64,000 nucleotides of DNA from Sweltsa coloradensis (GCA_024449915.1 JAMZAV010003230.1:1-64000), one strand, 5' to 3'; positions 46,024 to 57,230 are shown, counted from the first letter of the stretch. The notes: generated by a model from the letters alone, not told the origin. Translations and numbers: made by a program.

Positions 46024-46518
46024 TCCAACAAAAATACAAAAATTTGTAAAAAAAAAAACGGCAGCCAAGCTCTCCTTCAAAAGTCTTCGGCTGTGAATGC
46101 TGTGAGATATAGAAGTGAGCCAAGCTTTTTATTCTTTCTCCCTAGTTTCGCTTTGAAAATAACTAAGATCATTTTGCCTGTTGACGAGCGCCAAGCCAAC
46201 GATTTTTGTGGTAAAAAAGTAAAATTTTTAAACTCGAAATCATAAAAAAATGGCTTGGCCATTGAATTTGGTTCATGGCCAAGAATTTTTTTATGATTTC
46301 GAGTTTAAAAATTTTACTTTTTTTCCACAAAAATCGTTGGCTTGGCGCTCGTCAACAGGCGAAACGATCTTACTTATTTTCAAAGTGAAACTAGGGAGAA
46401 AGAATAAAAAGCTTAACTCAACTTCTATATCTCACAGCATTCACAGCCGAAGACTTTTGAAGGAGAGCTTGGCTCACGTTTTTTTTTTACAAATTTTTGT
46501 ATTTGGTTGGATATTACA
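46024..46518. repeat. Palindrome of about 495 bp heading composite copy 1
   Basis: Arms of about 230 bp from ATCCAACAAAAATACAAAAA to TTTGTATTTGGTTGGAT, centred on ATGGCTTGGCCATTGAATTT (46,249-46,285). Identity between arms is very high, so a transcript would fold into one long hairpin. The outward-reading frame starting MAKPFFYDFEF in each arm repeats in other copies but is simply arm sequence. Confidence 0.9.
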
Positions 46519-46647
46519 TCTTTTTGTTGTTCGTTTGCTATCATGGTGTGAATGATGGACTTTGAATGATTAAATTTGTTAAGTTCAAAGTTGTTTTTTG
46601 ACATTTTTGGGCCCACGGCCCCCCCAAAGATAAGCAGTGTTTTAAGC

Positions 46648-47079
46648 ACTAGATAAATAAATAAATAAATTAGATTTAGAGTCCACCCATACAGTTATAT
46701 AACTGATTTTCAGAAGGGGACAGTAAATCAAAGCGACTGAGCCTACCCTGTAGGCCCCGACGCAATCGACGAGTGAGCGATAACCAACCAAAGATCGATA
46801 TTTTTAATAGGAAATATAGCAATCAGTGGTATGGACAGTGCGAACACCCGCGAATCAACGCCAGAATCAACAAGGCCGATTCAGAACAACTCTGAATTTA
46901 TTATGTGCATCGTTGCAAGGACGGCTAAAAAGTCACCGTTTACAAACTCCTAAGACACGAACTGATGGAGTTAAGTCTAAATCAAAAGTTAAAAAGCTTC
47001 TGACTTTGGCGGGAATCGAACCCTAGACCTTCTGCATTGGAAGCAGATACGCTAACAACAAGACCTTCGAGCCACACGA
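46648..47079 (-). repeat. tRNA-derived SINE, copy B
   Basis: Same structure as copy A: (TTTA)n tail at 46,650-46,670 and B-box-bearing head at 47,010-47,079, minus strand. It occupies the same site as the SINE at 53,555 within the other composite copy, so it inserted before the composite was duplicated. Confidence 0.88.
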
Positions 47080-48062
47080 TTTATAATGGTTAAGAGCATG
47101 TTTAATTTCAAGCTTGTACAAATTACTACGCCTGAGTAATTACGCGTCTTGATTTTGATTTTGATTTTCCCCGGTCCCATTGCCCGGTTTTGGCTATATG
47201 AGGTACATCTGAGTGTGGCCCAAGTTTCAAAGTTCTAAGATGAACCGTTTTCTCAGTATAGCGTATTATTCATAATCATAAGAGTACGGAATTACCTACT
47301 TTTGATAATTTTGATTTTCTCCGGTACCCGTTACCCAATTTTGCTTTCCATATTCAAAAGTGATAAAGAATGAGAGATATCAAAATGTATTCCACGTTTG
47401 AAACATCTCAGTTGTAGCGTTTTCTTTGAATGATTCATTTCTTAAAGTTCAGATTGTTTTTTGTCATTTTTGGGCCCATGGTCATCCCCAAAGTTAGCCC
47501 CTTGTGTTTTGGACGCAAGATATTTATAATGGTTAATAGCATGTTAAATTTCAAGTTTGTACAAAATACCACGGCTTGGAAATTACGCGTTTTGATTATC
47601 ATCCAAATTTTGATTTTCTCCTGTCCCCAGTTACTTGATTTTGGTTTTGAAAGCAAACGTCACTGCGCCTGAAGTACATCTATGTGTGGTCCAAGTTTCA
47701 TAGTTCTAAGATTTAGTCCGTTTTCTCTGTAGGCTAAATTAATCTCCGCGGAGAACTCATAGCCACCCAGCCACCCACCCACCCAGTCACTAGCCAGCCG
47801 AAAGGAATTTGACGATGTTGAGAGCCTTTTTTAACACAGAACGAGTTGTCGGATCGGGTTGATTTTTTTTTTGGTATGTCATGGACCACATACCAGGTCA
47901 TATACCGAGTTTCAAGATTGTTACTCTTTCGGGGCGGCGTGTGCAGATAGCTGAAAACCCCCCAACTCTCGTAGATGTATATAGGGCTGGAGTTCGTGTC
48001 GCCTAAGCAGTCGCATGCGCTTGTCTGCCGGGCGACGACCGTCGCCCTAGATTGACGTAACA

Positions 48063-48165
48063 ATCAATAAAATAAATAAACAAATAAATAAATTCGTGTT
48101 TAGAGTCTACCCACCCAGACATATAACTGATTTTCAATGGGGGATAGTAAACCAAAGCGAAATGA
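48063..48165 (-). repeat. SINE 3' fragment, copy E
   Basis: AAATAAATAAATAAATTCG followed by TTTAGAGTCTACCCACCCAG and GATTTTCAATGGGGGA, matching the tail end of the full SINE. The head is missing (5'-truncated). Confidence 0.78.
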
Positions 48166-48502
48166 ATGAAAATTTACGTGTTTTACCGCATATTCAGGAA
48201 AAGTAACAATTCTTACTTATTTGTGCAAGAAGTTCATTTAATTTTAGTTTACATGAATTTTATATGCTTCAAACAATGTTAGCAAAATTATACGAAAACA
48301 CGGAACTTTCCTTGTTAACTTATTCTTACGTCAATATTTACTACTACTAACTACTCGCTTTCAATTCGGTTGTATCTGCTCTTATTTTAAAAGAAATATC
48401 TGAAATAATAAAGGCGAGTAACAACATTTTTGTGTCTATGAAGTCAGGGTCAATATTAAAAAAAGCTGTAAAAGTGTAGAATTAATACGCAATTTTGTTT
48501 AA

Positions 48503-48763
48503 ACTAGGGAAACGCCAAAGTCGTTGTTAGACGAGTGAGTGAGCCATGTGTTGAGTACCCGGTAACATTTCTTTTCTTCCCCTTACCTTAGGCCTCCCTA
48601 GCCTATCATAGGCTACAGTGGAGCATTATGGTCTAACTATGGCCTAAACTTAAATACCCTATTATTTATACGAATATAATTATCAAACTTAAATGCAAAT
48701 GTTCCCGGGTACTCAACACATGACTCGCTCACTCGTCTAACAACGACTTTGGCGTTTCCCTGG
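48503..48763. mobile_element. Short foldback MITE with 65-bp inverted arms
   Basis: The left arm CTAGGGAAACGCCAAAGTCG through GTGTTGAGTACCCGG is mirrored at the right by CCGGGTACTCAACACATGAC through TTTGGCGTTTCCCTGG. The spacer is about 130 bp. A related, partial copy in opposite orientation lies at 45,000-45,165 (CCTATGATAGGCTAGGGA). Confidence 0.82.
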
Positions 48764-48831
48764 TCTAGTTGGCTAAGGCGCTCTTATAGTCGAAATGTGG
48801 AAGACGTGGGTTCAATCCCCTGGTCGGGAAA
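48762..48831 (+). repeat. tRNA-like segment next to the foldback MITE
   Basis: GGTCTAGTTGGCTAAGGCGC (A box) and GTGGGTTCAATCCCCTGG (B box), 45 nt apart. It resembles a tRNA-Leu-type head but does not close an acceptor stem. Fragments of it occur reversed at 43,118-43,142. Confidence 0.5.
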
Positions 48832-50189
48832 GATTTTGTAATTTCTGGATTGTATTTCAAAAATTATTAAACATGTTTTGAAATGCATATAACGCAGTGT
48901 AGTCCATCATCTGTGGCAATAGAGCCTACTTTGATAAACATAGCCAGTACGAAATACGTGAAAATATAGCAAGGTTGACTCAATCTACGAGCGGAATTTG
49001 GGGGTACCTTGACATGCAACATTTGATAGACCTTGCATGGGCACGGCATTTCACGGCCAGGCGAATAACAAACAAAAAATATATTTTCAAAATCTAAACC
49101 ATTGTCGTTAAAATAATTTCTAAACATTGGAATCCTATTTTTCAATTTATTATTTCTTGTAGGTTTAAATCGCAATGGATCTTACTGATTTTGTTAGCAG
49201 TTCTCAATAAACTCGTACTGGATGTCTGTTTTAAATTTCAGCATCTGTTCAGCGATTCGGCTGATTTTCAACGTACACACACGCAGACTAACAGAACGAG
49301 AGCCGTTTGAGTTGAATGGAGATCACTCTGTTCGCTGCGCTCACTCGTTTAATTACGCCTTTCCCCTAGTCAATTTGTTGTCGACTTTGGCTAGGTTATT
49401 TATGATTTGTTTGTTTACACAATGGAAATTGTTTCACTTTGACTATTTTGTCCCCACTTTGTGTATTTTTTACCGTATATAAATATGCATATGATTCTTA
49501 CGTCAATATTTACAACTACTTTCGGTCGTCACTGTAGGTTGGGCCTGATTTGAAATGGAATTTTATCAGGAATAACAAAGAACAGTAACACAATTTTTGT
49601 ATCAATGAAAGGAGAGTCAATATTTTTTTAATTCTTTACCGTGTAAGTCTTGGATTAAGACACCATTAAACAAAAATAGCGTCGGTCACCTAGTCCGATT
49701 TAAGCCGACTTTGGTTACGTTATTTGTGATACTTTTTTTTACACAATGAGATATGTTTCATATTTGTACTATTTTTTTCCTGGGTCAAACCATATTATAT
49801 CTGTGCCTATAAGGACACTTCAGTGTTAAACAGTAAATATCCAAATGTTTACCTTGAGTTAATTGTATTGTCTGCAAATATGTGATTTGCTTTATTTAGT
49901 TGATGTAGATTTTATAACTAAACAAGATGGATGTTAATTAAATAAATAAAATTGCCACATGGTGGGTTAGAGGTTGCTTGCAGCATTAATTTATTTTTAT
50001 ATGTTCTGTATTTCAAAAGTAAACAGCTGTTTATTGACGAAACAGAAATCACTACATAGTCACAATCTAAAGTAAAAAATATATTTCTAATTAAATCAAA
50101 TTATTCTTTATAAGAATATTTGGAAGAGAAATTGAATGATTTAAATATTCTTGTTTGGACAAAATCTTTTAAATCAAAATAAACAAAGT
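48832..50189. other. Intron 6, 3' part, unassigned
   Basis: AT-rich. The frames at 48,867-49,175 and 49,222-49,482 show no protein signature. Confidence 0.35.
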
Positions 50190-50560
50190 CTACCTTCTCA
50201 GTGTCACAAAGTATGACTATCAGTGGGGGACATAACATTTAAAGCAGATCAAGCCAACCCTGTAGGCGCCGACACCATCGACGAGAGAGCAATGACCAAC
50301 TAGAGACCGGCATATTTAGTAGGAAATACCTATCAATCAAGCTGGACACGATTCCACCCGCAGACAGTTCCAGAATCAACAAGACCAATTCAGAACTACT
50401 TTAAAATGTATTTATGTGCCTCGTTGCTAGACGGCTTCAAAGTCACTGTTTACACAATAAGCCAAGAACTGATGGAGCTAAGTCCACTTAAAAGTTAAAA
50501 ATCTTCTGTCTTTGCGGGATTCGAACAGTGACCTTGGAGCCTCTAACTCTAAGGGTGTTG
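50190..50560 (-). repeat. SINE, diverged older copy F
   Basis: GCCAACCCTGTAGGCGCCGA, GATTCCACCCGCAGACAG and TGCGGGATTCGAACAGTGAC align with the SINE family, including a decayed B box. A short reversed piece (GGTCTCTAGTTGGTCATTG) follows at 50,580-50,665. Confidence 0.75.
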
Positions 50561-50719
50561 CGCATTGTACAAACAATGTCCGCTAGGAAGTCGTGTCCAG
50601 CGTTTGTATCGATGTTATCTACTGAAATATGTCGGTCTCTAGTTGGTCATTGATCGCTCGCTGATGGTTTTTATTTTTTATTTATTTAAAATTGTATATA
50701 TTATGCCTATTGTTTGCAG

Positions 50720-50808
50720 GAAATGCAATGCATGGTGGAAGGATGGTACCTGTCTGTCAACATGCAACTGTATTGGCTGTCGCCTTTGTTGTTGTATCCA
50801 CTTTGGAG
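50720..50808 (+). CDS. NRF-6-like gene, exon 7
   Basis: Encodes EMQCMVEGWYLSVNMQLYWL then SPLLLYPLWR. This is the family's most recognisable block, usually 'C....WYL..DMQ.Y..SP...(I/L)P.'. Here the aspartate is replaced by asparagine (VNMQ). The acceptor TATTGTTTGCAG and donor GAG|GTAAAT are used. The donor's +3 onward lies in a SINE tail. Phase 0 in, phase 2 out. Confidence 0.92.
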
Positions 50809-50810
50809 GT

Positions 50811-51232
50811 AAATAAATAATGTATTTAGAGTCTACCCACTCAGTTATATAACTGATTTTCAGTGGGGGACAGTAAATCAAAGCGACCAAACCAACCCTG
50901 TAGGCCCCGACGCAACCGACGAGTGAGCGATAACCAACCAAAGATCGATATTTTCAATAGGAAATTTAGCAATCAGTGGTATGGAAAATGCGAACACCCG
51001 CGGATCAACGCCAGAATCAACAAGGCCGATTCAGAACAACTCTGAATTTATTATGTGCTTCGTTGCTAGTACGGCTCCAAAGTCACCGTTTACAAACTCC
51101 TAAGACAAGAACTGATGGACTTAAGTCCAAATCAGAAGTTAAAGAACTTCTGACTTTAACGGGAATCGAACCCTGGACCTTCTGCTTTGAAAGCAGATAC
51201 GCGCTAACCACAAGACCAACGAGCCACACAAT
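50811..51232 (-). repeat. tRNA-derived SINE, copy C, abutting exon 7
   Basis: The tail AAATAAATAA starts two bases into intron 7. The body, GGGAATCGAACCCTGGACC (B box) and head ending CGAGCCACAC follow at 51,150-51,232. Full length, minus strand relative to the gene. Confidence 0.88.
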
Positions 51233-51399
51233 TACATACAGTACATCTTTTCAGTTGTTTACTACTCGGATTTTAATTAAAATCGTAGCGACCCAAGCTA
51301 ATTCCGTGATGGATTGATTTATTTATTCACATATTAAGTACATTTTCATGTTATTTTTATTTTTATTTTTTTGTATTTATTTATTATTCGTGGGAAGCA

Positions 51400-51645
51400 A
51401 TCCAGGGTGCATTTAATGCCCGTCTTCAGGTTCTTACTATGTATGTTGGGAATAAGACAATTGTTAAGGGATGTCTGAAAGCTGTTTAGCAGACTTAAAC
51501 CATTACATTCGAATTAACGACTAAGGAAAACCTCGGAATAAACCTTCAGTCAAGATCGCCGGTATCGACGGGATTTGAACCCAGGACCTCCCGAATCAGG
51601 GTCGCGCGCTTTACGCTCGAGCCAACACTGTCGGTTACTGTGTCA
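51400..51645 (-). repeat. Second tRNA-like SINE type
   Basis: On the minus strand: TGTTGGCTCGAGCGTAAAGC (A-box region), a loop and GGTCCTGGGTTCAAATCCCG (B box). The acceptor ends do not pair, so a tRNA gene is unlikely. The body sequence differs from the main SINE family. Confidence 0.55.
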
Positions 51646-51689
51646 TTAGGCTATTTGAATATGCCGCCTCACGGCTATGTAGAAGAACA

Positions 51690-52090
51690 CTAGATTTTGG
51701 ATTGGATATTGCTTTACGTCTCATATTTATGCAACTTGGCTAATCGAGACGAAGGGAGGGACGTAAGGGATGACGCGGGGGGACAAGGGGTGGACAGGCC
51801 TGTGCTGGTCAGAACCAGCCACAAGCGTATGGGGAGGGCAGGGGTTCCCCCACGTCGTGGTCGTCTCCGTCGGTGTCATCATCCGTCCGTGTTGTCTTTG
51901 TCGTCGTTGTCGGGGAGGTAGTCAAAGGGATTGGGGTTCCCCGACGACGACCCAGAGCTCGCCATTAGTTTCAGGGAGTGAAACTCCCCTATTCACGGGC
52001 CAAACCGCGAGAAGGTGTCGAGTTGGAGATGTTACAAAAGGTTTGTTTATTTGTCTGATCGGAACGGTTTGGACAGGTTAAAACATGAAA
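51690..52090. other. GC-rich unassigned segment in intron 7
   Basis: Markedly more GC-rich than its surroundings, with CGTCGT-rich text and several overlapping open frames without domains. Origin unknown. Confidence 0.35.
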
Positions 52091-52950
52091 ATGGAAAAAA
52101 AAGTGTTCGAGTGATGTTCATTGTTCATTTCTCTCCAGACACATGTTCTAGAACAGACTGAACATGTTCGAACGGTTCTGACGGGAACGTAAGAGTAGAT
52201 AAAACAGAGTGGAATGTACGGCGGAAATTCGCATTACAACGGATGAAAGTAAGGTTATGTGGAAAGTTTGTTGGTTGAAATGTGTACTGAAGATTTACTC
52301 GACTGTTATTTTTAAAATAAAATCATCGTCAGCCATAAATTTTACACAAAACACGCATTTTAAGTTAAACATACTTTTTAATTTAAATTAGGTGACATCT
52401 CAAACCGTCCATTTTGCAGATGGTGTTCATCTCTTGAAGGTCACAACACACACACATGTTTTAATCCGTTCTAAATCTCGAACTTCCTGTCCTAGGCCTC
52501 GTTTCCGCTAAGTTCCGAACTGTTCATAACCAGTCTCGGACAGAACAAATAAACAGACCTAAAGGCGGTGTACAAGAGTAAGAATAAATAGTTGTCTAAA
52601 AATAAATCAATTTCTAACCAGTACATACTCACCTTTATCCTCAATCATCTGATCGATCCTTAAACCAAAGTGGTAAAACAGTTACATCAATATGAAACTT
52701 ACAAACGGCTGTTCTACCTAGAAGCAGACTATACATTTTGAGTTATACGCTTATTAACCGGATTCATCAGACTTTTTCCCAACTAGTACCTAGCCATCGG
52801 AATACAACTGAATCTCGACGAAAATGATACCATTAAAAAAAAAATATATATATATATATATACGTATATATTTATGTTTTATTTTGTAAGTACAAAATCT
52901 TTAACATAGTGATCGCTATTGTTTTCTATTCTACTTTGTGTAGTATTATA
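52091..52950. other. Intron 7, unassigned
   Basis: AT-rich with a (TA)n run at 52,850-52,862. No gene recognised. Confidence 0.35.
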
Positions 52951-53445
52951 TCCAACCAAATACAAAAATTTGTAAAAAAAAAAATGGCAGCCAAGCTCTC
53001 CTTCAAAAGTCTTCGGCTGTGAATGCTGTGAGATATAGAAGTTGAGCCAAGCTTTTTATTCTTTCTCCCTAGTTTCGCTTTTAAAATAAGTAAGATCATT
53101 TCGCCTGTTGACGAGCGCCAAGCCAACGATTTTTGTGGTAATAAAGTAAAATTTTTAAACTCGAAATCATAAAAAAAATTCTTGGCCATGAACCAAATTC
53201 AATGGCCAAGCCATTTTTTTATGATTTCGAGTTTAAAAATTTTACTTTTTTACCACAAAAATCGTTGGCTTGGCGCTCGTCAACAGGCGAAATGATCTTA
53301 CTTATTTTAAAAGCGAAACTAGGGAGAAAGAATAAAAGCTTGGCTCAACTTCTATATCTCACAGCATTCACAGCCGAAGACTTTTGAAGGAGAGCTTGGC
53401 TGCCGTTTTTTTTTTTTACAAATTTTTGTATTTGGTTGGATATTA
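52951..53445. repeat. Palindrome of about 495 bp heading composite copy 2
   Basis: Same arms as in copy 1, but the central loop reads TTCTTGGCCATGAACCAAAT, the reverse complement of the loop in the copies at 46,024 and 63,740, while the outer flanks keep the same orientation. Confidence 0.9.
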
Positions 53446-53554
53446 CATCTTTTTGTTGTTCGTTCGCTATCAAGGTGTGAATGATTAAATTTGTTGAGTT
53501 CAAAGTTGTTTTTTACATTTTTGGGCCCACGGTCCCCCCAAAGATACCCCTTAA

Positions 53555-53975
53555 ATAAATAAATAAATTTTTATTTACAGACTACCCACTCAGTTATATA
53601 ACTGATTTTCAGTGGGGGACTTTAAATCAAAGCGACCAAGCCAACCCTGCAGGCCCCGACGCAATCGACGAGTGAGCGATAACCAACCAAAGATCGATAT
53701 TTTTAATAGGAAATATATCAATCAGTGGTATGGACAGTTCGAACACCCGCGGATCACGCCAGAATCAACAAGGCCGATTCAGAACAACTCTGAAATTTAT
53801 TATGTGCTTCGTTGCTAGGACGGCTCCAAAGTCACAGTTTACAAACTCCTAAGACAAGAACTGATAGACTTAAGTCCAAATCAGAAGTTAAAAAACTTCT
53901 GACGTTAGGGGGAATCGAACCCTGGCCCTTCTGCATTGGAAGCAGATACGCTAACAACAAGACCAACGCACTAGC
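53555..53975 (-). repeat. tRNA-derived SINE, copy D
   Basis: Same family and same host site as copy B. Tail at 53,555-53,575, B box GGAATCGAACCCTGGCCC at about 53,911. The head end is altered (ACCAACGCACTAG). Confidence 0.85.
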
Positions 53976-54320
53976 ATAAGCACTAGATATTTATAATGGT
54001 TAAGAGCATGTTTAATTTAAACCCTTGTATAAAAATTACTACGCCTGAGTAATTACGCGTTTTGATTTTGCTAGGACGGCTCCAAAGTCACCGTTTACAA
54101 ACTCCTAAGACAAGAACTGATAGACTTAAGTCCAAATCAGAAGTTAAAAAACTTCTGACTTTAGCGGGAATCGAACCCTGGCCCTTCTGCATTGGAAGCA
54201 GAAACGCTAACAACAAGACCAACGCACTAGCATAAGCACTAGATATTTATAATGGTTAAGAGCATGTTTAATTTCAAGCTTGTACAAATTACTACGCCTG
54301 AGTAATTACGCGTTTTGATT
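53813..54320 (+). repeat. Tandem duplication, unit about 255 bp
   Basis: The stretch from TGCTAGGACGGCTCC to ATTACGCGTTTTGATTT is present twice in direct repeat (53,813-54,067 and 54,068-54,320). Each holds half of the SINE and the adjoining composite sequence. It is absent from copy 1 of the composite. Confidence 0.85.
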
Positions 54321-55227
54321 TGATTTTGATTTTGATTTTGATTTTCCCCGGTCCCAATTGCCCGGTTTTTGTTATATGAGGTACATCTGAGTGTGGCCCA
54401 AGTTTCAAAGTTCTAAGATGAACCGTTTTCTCGGTATAGCGTATTATTCATAAGAGTACGGAATTACCTACTTTTGATAATTTTGGGTTTTTTCCGGTAC
54501 CCGTTAACCAATTTTGCTTTCCATATTCAAAAGTGATAAAGAATGAGAGATATCAAAATGTATTCCACGTTTGAAACATCTCAGTTGTAGCGTTTTCTTT
54601 GAATGATTCATTTCTTAAAGTTCAGATATGTTTTTTGTCATTTTTGGGCCCATGGTCATCCCAAATTTAGCCCCTTGTGTTTTGGATGCAAGATATTTAT
54701 AATGGTTAATAGCATGTTAAATTTCAAGTTTGTACAAATTACCACGCCTTGGGAATTACGCGTTTTGATTATCATCCAAATTTTGATTTTGCTCCGGTCC
54801 CTGTTACCCGATTTTGGTTTTGAAAGCAAAAGGCACTGCGTCTGAAATACACCTAAGTGTGGTCCAAGTTTCATAGTTCTAAGATTTACCGTTTTCTCTG
54901 TAGGCTAAAGAACTCTCCGCGGAGAACTCTTAGCCACCCACCCACCCACCCACCCAACCCCAGCCACCAGCCCGCCTTAAGGAATTTAACGATGTTGAGA
55001 GCCTTTTTTAACACAGAACGAGTTGTCGGATCGGGTTGATTTTTTTTTTGGTATGTCATGGACCACATACCAGGTCCCTATACCGAGTTTCAAGATTGTA
55101 ACTCTTTCGGGGCGGCGTGTGCAGATAGCTGAAAACCCCCCAACTCTTGTAGGTGTATATAGGGCCGGAGTTCGGTGTCGCCTAAGCATCGCATCGCTTG
55201 TCTGCCGGGCGACGACCGTCGCCCTAG

Positions 55228-55891
55228 ATTGTTTGGTGAACCTACATAATATTAAGACGTTTTATTATGGTATAATATTGTTTGGTGCACCTACATAGAG
55301 AGTTATATTATAATATTATGGTATTATGGATTTTATGGAAATTAATCCAGAAATTACAAAATTCATCCCAACGGAGTAAAGAACCCCGGACTCCCGACTG
55401 CCGGTTGGGTGATTGACCCCTATGCCACCGATACGGTTAGTTTCATAACATCAAAATTAAGAGGGTTCACCACCCTTTTGATAGTTAGTAAATAGCGGTT
55501 TGCTCGGCCAAAAAGCATCCTACGTATATACAATTTTGCAAACTTGTCAATAAAGCATACATGGACGTTCCAACAGTCATAGATTTTCAAAATTTTGACT
55601 TGATCAGCCAGAAAAAATTCACGAATATAGTCAATTTTGGACTTTTTAACAAAATTGAAATTCGTGAAATCTAATTTATTTTTTATAAATTATTTCAAAA
55701 CAAATTTTAGGAATGTGTTACTATAGAAACCTTTATTTTTACTTTCTTGAGATATGTTCAAAATTTCTAACAACTGTGATGTCATTCAGCCTAGCAAACA
55801 GAAAATTGCCTAAAAAAGGGGTGGTGAACGCTCTTAAGTTAGTCTTATGCGTGAGTGCTTGACTTATCAATTTTACTTTATTGTTTTACAG
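55228..55891. other. Intron 7, 3' end, unassigned
   Basis: A (TATTATGG)-like run at 55,290-55,330; otherwise nothing recognised before the acceptor TTTATTGTTTTACAG. Confidence 0.35.
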
Positions 55892-56005
55892 GTGGCCAAG
55901 GTTTGGGAAGCTACTTCTACTGACGCTGACAATTTCAGGATTAGCAATTGCATTTGCTGTTCCGTATATGCATCAGTATAGATTCTCAGTTTGTCCCACA
56001 ACCTC
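55892..56005 (+). CDS. NRF-6-like gene, exon 8
   Basis: Encodes RWPRFGKLLLLTLTISGLAI then AFAVPYMHQYRFSVCPTT. It is a membrane helix following the WYL...P block, with the positively charged 'P+.G+' start common in the family. Donor TC|GTAAGT. Phase 2 in, phase 2 out. The next recognised exon does not continue this phase. Confidence 0.88.
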
Positions 56006-56249
56006 GTAAGTAGTTATTAAGAATAAGAGTAGCGAATTATGTAAAAGAACAAACACGATCCAAAATAACAAGCGTTTTAATAATTTATTTCAGTTTTCTA
56101 TACCCATTCTGAATTGTAAGTTTTTGTAATATAAGTAGCTTATAAGTTTTTCATAGCAGATGAAATCGATCAAACATTTTGGCGCTAGGTAGCACTGTTA
56201 ATGCAAATTCCAGTACACAAGTTTGACACATCATCTAGCTCTGTCCAAG

Positions 56250-57230
56250 CACTGGGACACTAGCGCGGATGCAAAAGCATTCGACCGTGTGTGGCATGAA
56301 GGTCTAAAACTTGAATTTCCAAGATACCTCATCAACCTCACAAAACAGTTTCTCGCTGGACGATCGTTTTTAGTTCAATGGCAAAACGCTACTTCCACAA
56401 GGCGGCCTAAAGCTGCAGGGGTTCCTCAAGGCTCTTGTATTTCTCCATTCTTCTTTAATATATTTACCCATGACTTCCCGACGCCTCCACGCAACGTAGT
56501 TCTCGGATGCTTTACAGACGATGTTGTTGCGCTAATAATGGGTAAACATGCTGAATATTGCGTTCGAATTGGCCAACAAGCGGTGGATTTGATGGTCGAT
56601 TGGTATGATAAAATGGCGTATGGGTCTCAATGCATCAAAAACTAGTGCCACACTATTTTTCGGTAATTTACCGAGAGGTGCATCTTCATTCGTAATCCAT
56701 GACGAAAATGTTCAATGGTCAAGCAGGAATAATTATCTAGGTTCCTTACTAGACAATTATCTCAAATTCGGACCACATGTTGAGGCTAAAATTGCCAAAG
56801 CAACTGGAAGCTCGTTGTATCCACTTAACGCTCTGGTGAAATGAATCCTGCTACCAAAATTCAATTGTTCAAATCATGCATACGACCAGCCCTCACGTAC
56901 GCGTCCCCGGTGTGGTCGACTTGCGCAGAGATTCACATCAAAAAGCTTCAAACATTTCAAAACAAGATAGTGAGAATCATCACTGGCGTTCCCCATTGCA
57001 CTAGAATGTCCGACGTTCATGCAGACTGTGGGCTAGAAATGATGGAAGCCCACCTAGAGGCACTATCAGTTCTATTTTATGCAGCGTTAAAAGACTCACC
57101 CAACCCTCTCATTCGAAACATACCACCAAATTCTGTTGCAAGAAAGCGCTGCAATCCTCACATTCAGGCTCCACCACCGGCTAAGAAAGCACGGGTGCAA
57201 GCGGCCGCTAACAACCTTCCTCCCGTTTAG
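56250..57230 (+). pseudogene. Jockey-like LINE reverse transcriptase relic in intron 8
   Basis: AKAFDRVWHEGLKLEFPRYL, KQFLAGRSFLVQ, AAGVPQGSCISPFFFNIFTH and CFTDDVVALIM (active site FTDD, where FADD or YADD is expected). After a frameshift near 56,630 comes MGLNASKTSATLFFGNLP and NNYLGSLLDNYLKFGPHVEA. After a stop at about 56,843 comes IQLFKSCIRPALTYASPVWS with a C-terminal proline/lysine tail ending at 57,230. 5'-truncated and broken in two places. Same orientation as the host gene. Confidence 0.88.

Larger units (their letters stand above)
46024..48050 (+). mobile_element. Composite 2-kb repeat, copy 1, Helitron-like ends
   Basis: Begins A|TCCAAC with a palindrome of about 495 bp. It continues through two diverged units of about 390 bp (GGGCCCA, AATTACGCG, TCTAAGAT landmarks) with a SINE in the first, then a (CCCA)n stretch. 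It ends in the hairpin GGGCGAC-GACC-GTCGCCC overlapping CTAG (48,030-48,050). The copy at 52,951-55,227 is collinear over its whole length, SINE included. TC at the 5' end and hairpin plus CTAG at the 3' end are Helitron-like, but A rather than T follows CTAG. Confidence 0.78.
52951..55227 (+). mobile_element. Composite 2-kb repeat, copy 2, Helitron-like ends
   Basis: Collinear with 46,024-48,050: A|TCCAACC start, palindrome, SINE, two diverged units, (CCCA)n, and terminal hairpin GGGCGAC-GACC-GTCGCCC with CTAG at 55,207-55,227. Its extra 250 bp is explained by an internal tandem duplication (53,813-54,320). Flanks beyond CTAGATTG differ from copy 1. Located in intron 7. Confidence 0.8.

Noticed and set aside
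46077..46555. Similar proteins of 61-101 residues starting MAKPFFYDFEF on both strands, repeated at 52,926, 53,202 and 63,734
   Set aside because: They mirror each other because the DNA is palindromic. Frames end at different points in each copy and no domain is visible.
48781..48831. Functional tRNA gene
   Set aside because: A and B boxes are present but no acceptor stem can be formed.
51697..52081. Open frames in the GC-rich segment of intron 7
   Set aside because: Overlapping frames with simple CGTCGT-type composition, no domain and no splice logic.
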